Below are positions 10,421 to 21,682 of a stretch of 64,000 nt of DNA, piece after piece. Under the pieces are notes generated by a model that was not told the origin of the DNA, did not search any database, and was given only the letters and a program-made list of their open reading frames with translations. The position numbers were made by a program, and so were the translations under genes. Position 1 is the first letter of the stretch. The number at the start of each line of letters is the position of its first letter. The DNA is from Hirsutella rhossiliensis (taxonomy: Eukaryota > Ascomycota > Sordariomycetes > Hypocreales > Ophiocordycipitaceae), in assembly GCF_020360975.1 (NCBI RefSeq), contig NW_025408667.1, forward strand, positions 7,874,001 to 7,938,000, given 5' to 3'.

Positions 10421-12684
10421 TTCTGATGGCAGTTATTTGAAATTAGATCAATGAGCGTATCTCGTTTGGGTATGATGAAGAGTTCCAATACAATCTACTT
10501 GCTCATCCGTACGTAACACGGAGCAAATAGTGCTGGCAATCTTTATCTCTTCTCTAACAATAATTAGGGATGCCATGGCGGACTTGGGGCACACGGCACG
10601 GTTCAAGCCGAGAGACGCTGCAATAAGCTACGGTGCCAAATCCTTCAAACCGCGTCCAAGGGGCACACCATTATCGTTCCTGTCGTCATCTACCGATACG
10701 TTGCCGTCCCGCTGATAATCCGGGATAGCTTTACGAACAACCGGGGCCGAGGAACCCAATGGGCCTGCCACACCTCGAACCCCTTGAGCTTGGCAGTGTC
10801 GTTCCCAAGAAAGCAATCTCACTCCAGCCAGGAGAGGCGACGGACCATGTCGTCAGACGTGTGGGTACCAGACGAGAGCAGCACCGCCTGCTAAATCAGT
10901 CGCGTGACTCTTCCACACACAGGACCAAATATGGGGAAGATTGCGTGACGGGATCCAATGAGGCAAAAAGCCCCGTCCTTACATGATGGCCGGACCAGAG
11001 ACGACGACGACACCCGACCCCGGTTCCCTGTTTGACAGCGAAACCACCTCGTTTCTTCTCCCGGATGCACGCACTTGTTCTCCGCACTTTTCCAGCATCA
11101 TTGATGCATTACGTCCCACGGCAGGCGCTGCATTGAATCCCTGCAGAGTCGCACCCGATATCGTGCTCGGCCTCATTTCCCCTGAGCTCACCGTTTAAGC
11201 TTGTCGACTGGGCATCGAAAAAGGGCCACACATACACAGAACCCCATGCCAGCCAGGCCGCAACGGGAAGGTCAGCGGATTCGACACCGCCTCCTTTCAC
11301 GTTAGTTCTTTGTCGCCCCGCCTGCACGCGGCTTTTGCTGCAGGTTGGGTGGGGATTGATAAGATGAACGGGCAGCTTCCCGAGCGAACAGCACGCCGAT
11401 CCAGGCGGCCTGCCAAGAGGTCTGGCCACGTCTTGGTCAAGGCCGGTTTGCGTCTGCGGCTCCCGGTTCCTTGTTGCTGTCATGCGATCAAGTCGTAAAA
11501 ATGCTGTCTGCCCGGACGTGGTGGAGCCTTGATCTCCTTCGCCGAGGGTCCCTTGAAAGATGCCCCGTTTCAACCCTCAAGGTGCGTGATATGATGTGGT
11601 CTTTGATTCTCTCAGCACTGTTATAGCTCTGCATGTTATAGCAGGACGACGTATCTTCCGGTATCGCCCTGCCCTGCCGTTGCCTGTCCCTTCATGCACA
11701 TGCAAGAGGAGGGGCTCCAGGATCACCATGCCACCAGAGCGGCTTCGGCTTGACAGCCGCCAGGCGTGCAAAACTACTGCAATGTGTATGTATGCCGGGG
11801 CATATCCCCCACGCTCAATGTAAATCCATTAAAGCTGGCTCCCCCTCTCCGTGTCCTCGCCTGGCATTACCCGCGAGCTTCTCTAGCTCTATTGCCGAGA
11901 GGCGGCCGCACGGGTATTGCCAGGGAGCCCCCGTCTTGGTCCCCTGTCGCCTTCCCCGGGCCCTCACATGGAGGCAGCTTCAACTAACAGCATCCCCACA
12001 CATAGGCCGGGGCCGTTATACGTATGCAAATATATTGAGTAATACCTCCTGGCAGCCGCTCAACCGGGCAGCACCGCCCGCCGTGCGACATGCTCCCCTT
12101 GTCGCCCTATCTCAGTTGCGTATGTGACTCTACCGGGCGCCCGGCAATGCCACGTGCGTCCTTGACCGCAGCTGCAACGGCGCGGAATGGCTTCATTTCG
12201 CCTGCATGCATGTACGGCTTGTGCGTCTCACGCGGGGAAGGATGCAGCCCCCATAGCTTCGCACTCTGCTCTTGGCGCAAGGCTCAGTCTTGCGATATGA
12301 CGGAACGGCCACGGCTATCACAACGATGCTCCAGGGAAGCTCCTCTCGTCCACCGGGCACTGCCGCATGGGGGAGGCGCGTGGACTGGACGAGGCATGCC
12401 GAGACCCATAAGGATCAGCTTCATAACAGCCTCGTATAAGTATGCCGTCAACGCCTTGCTTCTTCTCTTCTCCTTCAAGAGTTTCTCTTTCTTCACCTAC
12501 GAGCAGCGACTGTGCCCTCTGCAGCCGGTCAGTGACGGCGCAGCCCGTTATCCTTTCTTCTCACACCCCGTCTTCTACTCCTGGAGCCACTCATTCCCTT
12601 TTCTTTATTTGAATCAACCCTTCACTTGACCCTTCACTTGTTGAATCACAAGCTTCTTATATCCTATTGGATTCCATCACCAAA
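10421..12684. other. 2.3 kb intergenic region and leader
   Basis: No supported gene. Just before the next ATG lies a pyrimidine-rich leader (about 12460-12500) as in many fungal promoters, and a TATA-like TATAAGTAT near 12434. Confidence 0.45.
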
Positions 12685-15600
12685 ATGCCTTCCATTCTCA
12701 AGGCATGTGCGGCCCTCCTCGGCACGGTTGCCGCAGCCCAGGCACTGCTAGCTTCGGCTTCAGGGCCGCTATATTCCAATACTTCCTCCCCTATTTCGAT
12801 TGAGCAAAGCGAGCAGGCTTGCAGCTCCGGGGACTGCTCCAGCCGCTATGGCCGTCACACGAGCAGGCCCCTTGTCTCCTCTACCTCATTGCCTGCTGAA
12901 GGCCGGAACCAGAGCAGCTCCGCGGGAGCACGGGCAACCCGGTCTGCCACTCTTGCGCACCCCTCAACCACCTTGGTGCAACCGATGCCTGTTGTCTCCT
13001 CGACCCCTGCGAATCAAAACCGAAGCAGCACTGTAGGCGCACAAGCCACTCGGTCTGCAGCCCATGGACATCCCTTACCAACCTTGCTGCACTCGACGCA
13101 CGTCATCTCCTCAACCCCAACGGCTCAAAATCGAAGCAGCTCCAGGGCGGATCGAGCGACCCAATCACCCACGGCCGGTGGCCCCCAAACTACCCTATTG
13201 CCCGACATCCATTGGACATTTGATACGAAGCCGGCGGAGAACGTCAAGCCTATCCTTCCGGGCAAGGCCTCCCAGATGTTCTACGGTAACTCTGGTACGT
13301 GCTCATTTTAACGTTGCTGCTGCACTCTTGACGTGACAGCCGTCGGTATATCGTTGGCTCTAACGGGATGTTCAAATAGACCCTGCCAAGGCCGGCGCCT
13401 TTGCCTTTGTTTCCTACTACTTCACTAGCCAGTCTGTCAACCTAGACCATTCGGACCATGTGTCGGTCAGCTGCGTCGGTGCAGACAGCTTGGCGGTGAC
13501 GTTCAACAGCCAAGAAGCCTTCGAGCACGCGTCCAACACCTGGTCCGCCAAGGACGGGTTGATCTTGATTGCATACGCCAAGAGATGCGGGGGCTACGAA
13601 AAGGGCCAGCGATGCTACTTCGACGTGTCGAGCCTCGAGGTGGATGCCTCGAGTAGCATCCGCACAATTGTCGCTCGTGGCCAGTCCAAGCACCCGGACG
13701 ATATCACCTCCGGCGGTGACACGGAATGGGGCTGGTGGAACCCCCGGAACAGCAACGGCGGCGCACAGTCTGACCGTGAGAAGGGCGCAAAGCCGGACTT
13801 TAGCTGGAACGCCGGCCCCACCCCAACTCCGGGCTCCGGCTCCGGCTCCGGCTCCGGTTCCGGCGCGAGCAAGCCTTCCGGACGGCCCCCCTGTGCCGCG
13901 CCGCCCGATGCAAAGTACGGCCGTCCGACAGCTTGCCTGGGCGAATACTTTGACATGGACCTTGACAATGGCCTCGGCTACGAGCCCCTGGGCGACAAAA
14001 GCAGGGCCCTCTTGAACGACCTGGCGCCCGGGCTCGACTTGGGAGCCGCTCCACAGTCTTCTAGCCACGGCTTGAACAGGACGGCCGCATTCCCGAGGAG
14101 GCACCAGCGCGATCTCCTCGTGAAGAGGGGCTTTTGGTCGTCGACTTGGTCTGGTGCGGTCAACACTGTCAAGAAAGTCCTCAGCAACGCCTACGATAAG
14201 GTTGTCAAGGCCGTCAATTTCTCGGGCGGCTACAAAAAGGAGTTCTCGTGGGCTCTACCCGATCCCAACAACCAAAATTCGGAGGCCAACAAGCTCGTGG
14301 ACAGCGGCGCCCAGGCGGTCGTTTCGCCATGGGGCAACGCCGTCCTGCTCAAGTCGTTTGGCTCCCCCAAGGCCGAGGGCGACCTGACCAAGTATCTCAA
14401 CATCTTTTGCGTCGACTGCGGCGCCAGGGTCAAGGCGAGTGTCGCCGGCAAGGCGAGCTGGAGCATGCTGCACGGCATCACCGAGGGCAGGGTCGAGTTC
14501 AACACGGACATGCACTTTGGACTGAAACTCGGCGTCGACGCTCACATCCGCTACAAGTCCGAGTTCTCGATGGATCTGTTCAGGGTGGGCCTGCCGGGCC
14601 TCAGCTACGGCGTCGTCACCATCGCCCCGCAAGTGTCGGTCGGCACGCGCGTCGGGCTCGAGGCGGCGGCCAAGGGCAGACTGCTGGCCGGCGCCGAGGT
14701 GGGCCTGCAGGCATCCCGCGTCGTCATCGACCTTGTCGACTCGTCCAAGAACGAGAAGAGCGGCTGGGAGCCCTACTTTAAGCCCGTCTTGGAGGCCGAG
14801 GGAGAGATTATGCTGTCGGCCTCCCTGGCGCTCCCCGTCGGCCTCGAGTGCGGCATTGCAATCAGCGAGTGGCACAAGACGGTGGCCATTATAGACGAGC
14901 CTTCCATCAAGGCGACTGCTCAGGCCGCTGCGGCCATGAGCCTGGCGAATACCGGATCCTTCTCGGCCGGATTCAATGAGCGAGACGGCTGCGCCGGCAT
15001 CAGCACTCAGATCACTTGGCGCAACAAGGTGTTTATCAACGTGGTGGATTTGGAAACAGTCAACCTGCACGATACTGGAGATCGTGCGCTGGTTCGCAAA
15101 TGCTTCGCGTGAGTTTCCTCTGCCCCTATCCGTCTCTATCCCCCCACCCGCCACGATGTGATTTGATCTGTCCTCGATCTTGCTGACACGACTTCATACA
15201 GCTTGCCTGCTTATAAGGGACCATCACAGCCCTTAAACGTCACTGAGTCCAAGTCAAAGAGGTCGGAACCTTTGGCGCTGCCACCCGACTCTGTCTCCGA
15301 CTTGACGAGCGAGTATCCGGCTCACGGATCCAAATACGTCACCTCGGCGCCGAAGCCTTTGAACCAATCGTCATACAGCGAGGTGAATGGCTTCAACTAC
15401 GCTCGTCTCGTCACCCCAGGAGGCAAAGCCATGGTGGTGTCGTGCGGCAACGGCAACCTGTACGCCGCCGACGCCGAGGGCGAGCGCAACCCCGATTGCT
15501 CCGAGCTGTTCCCGATCGGCCGAGACAACTCGATAGCCTCTGACGGCGCGCGCAAGCTGATGCACTACGACGCATCTACAATGAGCACGCTCGGCGTGTC

Positions 15601-15916
15601 CCGGCTGCGGCTGCGGGCTGACAACGAGGTGACGCGGTCGGGCGTCGTCGTCGTCTTGGCGCTCTACACCGACGCGAGCACGCCCGACAGGCCGTATTAC
15701 CTGGGTGTGGATGCGGATGGCAACGTGCTGTACCCGACGGTCTGCGACTTTACCGATGGCAGTGGGCCCAAGGTCTTCTTGGCGAGCGACCCTGAAAAGG
15801 GCCTCCACATGCTGGAGAGCGACGATGTCAAGTATTCGGTAACCGGCGGAGATGTGGGCAAATGCTACCCTCTGATGGTTTCGGGAGGGGCGTCAAAGAG
15901 TCGCCAAGCGAAATGA
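12685..15916 (+). CDS. Large secreted Ser/Thr-rich fungal protein, three exons
   Basis: Exons 12685-13294, 13380-15108 and 15202-15916 give 1017 aa in one frame. Introns are 85 nt (GTACGT..TAG, branch CTAAC) and 93 nt (GTGAGT..CAG, branch CTGAC). Residues 1-20 form a signal peptide with an Ala/Leu core. Residues about 64-176 contain three degenerate 37-39 residue repeats with an SSTPxxQNRSS core. A domain with few cysteines follows (about 204-350), then a Gly-Ser linker (about 355-365), a dibasic KR|GFW site near 452 that suits Kex2 processing, a long beta-like region (about 470-780) and a C-terminal domain in exon 3. It resembles fungal proteins currently covered only by domains of unknown function; I cannot assign an activity. 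Wall or extracellular location is inferred from the signal peptide. Confidence 0.82.
12874..13212 (+). repeat. Three degenerate coding repeats in the secreted protein
   Basis: Residues 64-102, 103-139 and 140-176 align as VxSSTPxxQNRSS..RATxS..TLL. They are Ser/Thr/Asn-rich with NxS glycosylation sites. DNA identity between copies is moderate, so this is an old duplication. Confidence 0.7.
13829..13864 (+). repeat. GGCTCC hexanucleotide run coding a Gly-Ser linker
   Basis: About five tandem GGCTCC-like units encode alternating Gly and Ser between two domains of the secreted protein. The run length is likely variable between strains. Confidence 0.75.
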
Positions 15917-17663
15917 GTGGGCGGTTGACTGAGCTTGGTTCCACGGGTGGTTCTTGGGCTGGAGAAGTCTGATTCACAGCTATGCCATGAAGACGGAGAC
16001 AGACGAGGTTCTCTGTCCCGTAGGTGTAACGATGCCTCGAGGAGCGGATGGAGCAGATACCCGGAGCTTGGTGTTTTCCTGGACGTCTTTGACTCTGCTT
16101 GGACAGAGATGCTTTCTTCTTACATATTCAAGTTCTTTGTGCTATACTTTCCATCACGGCTGTACAATAGTTCTCCTGTCTCACTAGTAGCATTTTCGTT
16201 TCATGTTTATAATAGCCTCTCAGTCGTTTACCACTACCGGTTTCACAGCCGAGGTTGAAGCATTCCAGTGTTTAGATCATTCTCAGTGCAGCCCCAGCTT
16301 AGAGTTGCATCTTCAGGAGACCAGAGCGTCATTCCACGGTGCTAGATGGACAAGGCATTACATCACATGTTTGATTCATGTTGGCTACGGGGCGATTCTG
16401 CCACTGATATGTGCTCACCTGCATGCAGCCATGGCCAGGGCTCATACTCTTGGGACGATGTGCTGCAAAGGTTCCTTTCCTTTCAGGGGGTACGAATGAG
16501 TACTCGATGGACTGTTAAACGAGACCCATCTTCCTTTGTCTCTTCCCTGTATGCATGTCCTGTCTGTGGGGTACATGTGGTGCTACCTTCTCATGCCGGC
16601 TCCGTCTTCAGGCAACGGCCAACAGCAGCTTTTCTCCTGCAGGCTGCATATATATGCATCACGTGCATAGTCAACTGAGAGGTTACATGAGCCAACGGTG
16701 ACGACGGAGACTCTGAATGGACCGAGCCTCGTGTTCAACAGCAAGCTGCCCCGAATTGTTCCGGCATCAACTGGCTGTTTCCTTCCAATCAGAGGCTGAT
16801 GAGAGCTTCAAACGCATCGAGAAAGTATAAGCCAGATGCGCCCCTCTTGAATGCAGAGCCGGGAGGCGTTGCCGATGAAATTGATCCCAAATCTTTGCTT
16901 TTGTTTGAAACATCTAGACCAACAAAAAGCACCGACTTTGAGAGGGTTTTGATTAAGCTGTGAGGTGGGGAGTGGCTGTGGTCGTCTCTTGGCGGAGAAA
17001 CCATGAGACAAACTTGCAGTGAATGCATGCGTCCTTTACTCGTAGCTGTCAAGCCTCGGCGGTGACTAATTACCCGTGACGGGTTCTGTCCAGAGGATGG
17101 CTCGACCAAGGCCTTATTTGTTGACGAGTTTTCATCGTGGCTCTTGTAAGCTTGACAAGTTGCCTCCAAGTTGTGTTTACTTTATGTTACTTGATGAATT
17201 ACATCATGAAATGTCTTAGTCAGACGGCTTTATTCCCCCCACTTTCACAGGGCAGGCGCGAACCAACGGGCGCTACGCTCGTTCGGTGGGGCAGGCAGCT
17301 GCCATCCGCCCGTCCCTTCCCTCGCTGCAATTCCGCGTGCCGCCCAAAAAAGCGCCTCAACTCCGTCTCACCGAAGGAAAAAAAGGAAGCAAAACAAAAC
17401 AACACGATCGAGACTGCAGCTCAATTCGCAACTTGGACGCACTCGCAACGACACAGACAAACCTCGACGCTCCCCGTCCTCTCACACAGCAACCTCGTGG
17501 ACAATCGCTACCTCGCCCTGCTACTCGTGTAACGCGAGCTTCTCGCGCCATTTGTGCGACGCGCCCGACGACGAGCCCGAGGCCACCGGAATGATGCACG
17601 CCCTTTGACCCCCTTGGCTTTCATCCAGAAGCCTCTCCCCACCAAGCGTTGCCGTCGCGCGTC
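15917..17663. other. 1.7 kb intergenic region
   Basis: No supported gene. It holds the 3' region of the secreted protein gene and a C/A-rich promoter-like stretch (about 17380-17660) before the next ATG. Confidence 0.45.
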
Positions 17664-20600
17664 ATGGAGCACCAGCCGGCGACGGCGACGGCAGCAGCAG
17701 CGCCGCGCCCGAATGGACTGCGCCCTTCGAACCACCTCGTCGTCACCCACGAGGGACGGAAACCGCTCTTCGCAGCCGCCAGCAATGCGCGAGACAAGAC
17801 CACCGACAGCAGGACTAACGGCGCTGCTCAGGCGTCGCCCCGTCCCAAGCCCGGGCGCCTGGCTGTCGAGGCCGGCAATAGACCAGCACTAGGAGTTGGC
17901 CTGGGCCTCGCGCGCAGGACCAAATCCGAGTCACAACCCACAAGAAACAGCGGCGCCAACGGAGACGGAAACATCAACGACAACCACAGCAGCGGCAGCG
18001 GCAGCGGCAACAGCGTCAGCCTGGTCTCCCCCGGCGGCACCCGCATCCCCCGGCCGTCCAGCTCAACGTCCAGCTCCGCCTTCCACCGACGACGGCCCAT
18101 CTCGCTCGCCGAGGCCTTTCGCCTCGCCGAGGATGAAGAGGCCGAAGCCAAGCGCGCCCAGGCCTTGGACGGCTCGCCCAGCCCGGCACCCAGGTCATGG
18201 AGAGCCAGGGGCGCCCGAGACGAGGCCAAGATGCGCCAGATGCTCGGCCAGGATCATCTCGACACCAAGGCACGCAGTAGGCAAGCAGCCGGCGAGTCGA
18301 GCGACAGAAACCCCTCGAAACCGACGGCCGAGTCTGCCCCCATGGAGCCCGGGCCACAAGAAGAAAAGGCGACTCCCCCAAGGAATCACATGCAGACCTG
18401 GAAGCCTAGCCCTCGAGTCAGCCCTGTTCGACATGAAAATCCCAAGTCACCGCCGCCAGACCACCACAGCGGCAGTGACGGCCACGACATCCCCGACCTT
18501 GTCCCCGGCATCGAAGACATCCCCCTTCCCTCGGTAGAAGCGGCTGACCGGGGGCCGAACCGATCCCCGCGGAGAAATAATGCCATCGCATCTCCGGAAA
18601 AAAGCTTCGACTGGCAGGTCGAGGCCGACTTTACGGCTGGAGACTTGCAAATCTCGGACAGCCCGAGAATCAGAGTAGAGAGCAACCGGCCTTTCGCGAA
18701 TCGTCCATCCTTGGTGAGCACCGACGACAAAATCTCCATCAGGTCCCCGCCGCGGCTCACGCACCCCGGGTCGCGCAACACCAAGCTCGACGAGATTCGG
18801 GCGCGCGAGCTCAAGCCGACCAACCAGATCCTGGCGGAAAAGTCGCAGCCTCGGCAGAGCAACACCAAGCTCGATGAGATTCGCGCCAGGGAAAAGGCGG
18901 TCGAGGCCCAGATCCCCATTCCCGATCGGAACCAGCTGCGGCCCAAAAACACCAAACTCGACGAGATACGGCAACGGGAGGCCGAGGGGCTGTCGAAGCG
19001 AGCTTATGCCTCGGCTCGCCTCGAGGAGATACGAGAGCAAAACTCGACGTCGCGGTCCGTGTCGCCGGAAGAGGCGAGACCACGCTCAGGCAAGCAAGGA
19101 GAGCATCCGGATCAGCGCAAGGCCACGCCTGGAGGCGGCCAAGACAAGAGACTTCCCACGCGAACCAAGCCTGTGCTCGGCAATGGCGAGCGTATCCCGG
19201 ACACGCCGATCACCGTCTTCAAGAACCGGCGTACCACAGAGAGGGGGGCGAATGGGGGCAACTTCGAAAAGGAAGCGACTGACAAGGGTGCTGACGACAA
19301 GCGAGACTCGCACGACCTACTGCGGCGCTTGGCAAGAGCGACGAGTGCCAGTCCCGCGCCAGAGCCAGACGCGAGCAGCAAGCGGCCGCCGTCTCCGCGA
19401 CGGGAGACAAATGGCGATGAGCCGCGACCAAAGCCGTCGGCACTTGCGCGCTTTCCCGACAAGGGCAGGAAAATGCCGGCAGCCATTGCCAGCTCAAGAG
19501 ACAAGGACGGCCCCAAGCCGACCGTGGGATTCACGGGGCTGCGGCGGTCGGAGTCGCTGGACCCGGCTAAGAGCAAGAGATCCAGCGTTCAGTCCGAAGC
19601 CGACCCCACGGATAGAATCGAGGCAGAGATACTACTGTTTGCGCCTCAGGAAAATCAGTCTGAGCGAGGATCCGTCCGCGCGCTGTCCCCGCAACCCAGC
19701 TCCGACGATGACGAGCTGGCCGAGGCAACACCAAGGGCCGACAGGCACGTCTTTGCGAGCATGCCGACACCCAAAGTGACGGGCGCATACGTCGAAACCC
19801 CTGCGACCTTGAAGGTGGAGAGGAGAAGGGACGAGGCGGACGAGCGAAGGCAGGGCAGGCGAGCTCACCGGGACGCGGCCGTCGTGTTCGGTGATGAGAA
19901 AGCTGGTCTCGAATGGAGAAGACGGGACCAGGACGCGGCGTCGGACCCGGGCACGAGCGACTACAACAGGGACGGCGATGCAGTGTCGGCGGCGGTGGCG
20001 CTTAGGAGGCGGCGCCGTGCCCGATCCCTGCCGCGCCGCAGACCGCCGCTGAGAAACTCGGCCAAGCTGCCGTCGGTCAAGGGCGACCTGCTCGAGCTGC
20101 AGCGCATCCACAACATTGACGACTCGACCATGGACGACGTCGAGGATATTCTGCTGGGGCGCAGAAGATCGGAAAGGCTGGAGCTGCTTCAAGAGGACGA
20201 CGGCATCGGCGGCTCCGACGACGAGCAGCCCCTCGTCAAGCGCGAGGACAGCAGCGAGGCCGATAGCGGCGAGCCAAAGCTCAACGGAAAGTACGGGGTC
20301 AAGGACACGGCGCTCTTTGATCGGATGAGCAAGTCGCTGTACGCGGGGCTCTGGAACATCCGCACCGCCAAGCAGGGCATCGAGCGGCTCGAGGACCGCT
20401 TCTCGCACGCCGGCACGCGGCTCGAGCCGGCTCCTGGCGCCGACACAAAGGCGCCCCTCAGCGAAGAACCCGACGTCGACATGCGCAAGATTCCCGCAAA
20501 GCACGAGGAGCACTGTGCGGCGTGCCTCGCGCAGCCAAGCCCCGAGGCCATGACGTACATCCACCTGCCCGTCCCGCGGCTGTACTACACGACGCCGCGC

Positions 20601-21134
20601 TTCCGCCTCAGCCTGCTGGGCCTGGTGCTGGCCGTGGCGTCTCTGTGGCTCACGCTCGAGTCGGCCATGTGCGCGCGCTACTGCCGACCAGCAACGTGCT
20701 CGTCGGGCGAGTGCGTCTACTCGTTCGACGACCCGACGTTTGGCGCGGCGCTGCCCGTCAAGCTGGACCAGTGGACGACGGGCGGGCACGGGCGTGCGCT
20801 GCTGGGGCGGGCGGCGGACGAGGCGCTGGACCTGGTGGCGGACCTCGAGGACCTGGCGCTCGGGCGCAGCATCAGCGACGTGCCCCTGCGCGGCATGTCG
20901 CCTGCGCAGAAGCGGCAGCACCGGCGGCGCCTCGCCAAGAGGGGGCTGCCCGTCGGGTCGTCGTCGTCCACCGCCGACCCGCCGCCGCCCGAGCAGCGGG
21001 CCAAGTGGGAGGCGTGGCGGCGGGCACGGCTGGCGCGGGACCGAAGGCGCGAGGTGCGCGAGATGGGCTACTTCGACGCGGCGGGCGGGCGCGACGAGGG
21101 CGCGGCCATTGGCGATGACGAGCGCGTTGGCTGA
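17664..21134 (+). CDS. 1156-aa protein with KLDEIR repeats and one C-terminal membrane span
   Basis: Intronless. The first about 950 residues are low-complexity, Ser/Pro/Arg/Asp-rich and probably disordered. Residues about 372-460 contain NTKLDEIR three times plus a variant ARLEEIRE, spaced about 28-29 residues. A conserved-looking block follows (FDRMSKSLYAGLWNIR, about 889-904) and then HCAAC. One strong hydrophobic segment (about 980-1000) is followed by a Cys-containing patch and about 150 charged residues. I do not recognise the family with certainty. The layout (long disordered N-part with short linear motifs, single membrane anchor near the end) would suit a nuclear-envelope or spindle-pole scaffold; that is inference. 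ATG at 17664 is the first ATG of the frame. Confidence 0.8.
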   Translation: MEHQPATATAAAAPRPNGLRPSNHLVVTHEGRKPLFAAASNARDKTTDSRTNGAAQASPRPKPGRLAVEAGNRPALGVGLGLARRTKSESQPTRNSGANGDGNINDNHSSGSGSGNSVSLVSPGGTRIPRPSSSTSSSAFHRRRPISLAEAFRLAEDEEAEAKRAQALDGSPSPAPRSWRARGARDEAKMRQMLGQDHLDTKARSRQAAGESSDRNPSKPTAESAPMEPGPQEEKATPPRNHMQTWKPSPRVSPVRHENPKSPPPDHHSGSDGHDIPDLVPGIEDIPLPSVEAADRGPNRSPRRNNAIASPEKSFDWQVEADFTAGDLQISDSPRIRVESNRPFANRPSLVSTDDKISIRSPPRLTHPGSRNTKLDEIRARELKPTNQILAEKSQPRQSNTKLDEIRAREKAVEAQIPIPDRNQLRPKNTKLDEIRQREAEGLSKRAYASARLEEIREQNSTSRSVSPEEARPRSGKQGEHPDQRKATPGGGQDKRLPTRTKPVLGNGERIPDTPITVFKNRRTTERGANGGNFEKEATDKGADDKRDSHDLLRRLARATSASPAPEPDASSKRPPSPRRETNGDEPRPKPSALARFPDKGRKMPAAIASSRDKDGPKPTVGFTGLRRSESLDPAKSKRSSVQSEADPTDRIEAEILLFAPQENQSERGSVRALSPQPSSDDDELAEATPRADRHVFASMPTPKVTGAYVETPATLKVERRRDEADERRQGRRAHRDAAVVFGDEKAGLEWRRRDQDAASDPGTSDYNRDGDAVSAAVALRRRRRARSLPRRRPPLRNSAKLPSVKGDLLELQRIHNIDDSTMDDVEDILLGRRRSERLELLQEDDGIGGSDDEQPLVKREDSSEADSGEPKLNGKYGVKDTALFDRMSKSLYAGLWNIRTAKQGIERLEDRFSHAGTRLEPAPGADTKAPLSEEPDVDMRKIPAKHEEHCAACLAQPSPEAMTYIHLPVPRLYYTTPRFRLSLLGLVLAVASLWLTLESAMCARYCRPATCSSGECVYSFDDPTFGAALPVKLDQWTTGGHGRALLGRAADEALDLVADLEDLALGRSISDVPLRGMSPAQKRQHRRRLAKRGLPVGSSSSTADPPPPEQRAKWEAWRRARLARDRRREVREMGYFDAAGGRDEGAAIGDDERVG
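18778..19035 (+). repeat. NTKLDEIR coding repeats
   Basis: Near-identical 25-bp cores begin at 18778, 18862 and 18949, with a diverged fourth copy near 19012. Each encodes an amphipathic KLDEIR(A/Q)RE helix-like motif. The spacing of 84 and 87 bp shows in-frame duplication of a unit. Confidence 0.8.
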
Positions 21135-21682
21135 GTCTCCCTCTTCAGGCTTGTACGGCTGTCGCGCGGGTTGCGGGGACGGTCTGTGGGACGCGCGGAT
21201 GCGTGGCCGACTGCGTCGATGGGCAGGGCCGACTCTTGGCTTTTTTCTTACCTTTACATGTTTCGATTCGGCACATGGCCATGCACACACTCATGCCATT
21301 CAGCTCATTGCGAGCACGGCTGCGCGGCGTTACGGAGGCGACGAGGCTCCCCGGCCAGAGGGACCTTCCTGTACAGGCAAGTGAGAGGCTGCAGGAGAAG
21401 AATACCAACAGGGTTGCGAAGATGAATGTAAAAAGCAAGACAATGGCAACAATGAAGATTGTTGATGATGATGCTCTACCCATGCCCCCATGCTCGTCCT
21501 GCTCCTGCGCCTATTTTGTACATGCCAACAAGCATGCCCGGACGCTGGTGATGTAAATGGTGAACCGACCGTTAAACCCCGACAAGCAACGCCAAACACC
21601 GCTCCGGCCGATGAGCAAGACACGCCGCTGCGCCCCTCCCCCCAAGCCAGGAAAAAGAATGCACCCCGCGGACCTCAAGACG
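21135..21682. other. Convergent 3' intergenic region
   Basis: It separates the stops of the KLDEIR protein gene (+) and RRP1 (-). Only terminal untranslated sequence is expected and nothing else is seen. Confidence 0.5.

Noticed and set aside
19632..21290. A 552-codon minus-strand frame
   Set aside because: Antisense shadow of the KLDEIR protein gene, Arg/Ala/Leu-rich without motifs.
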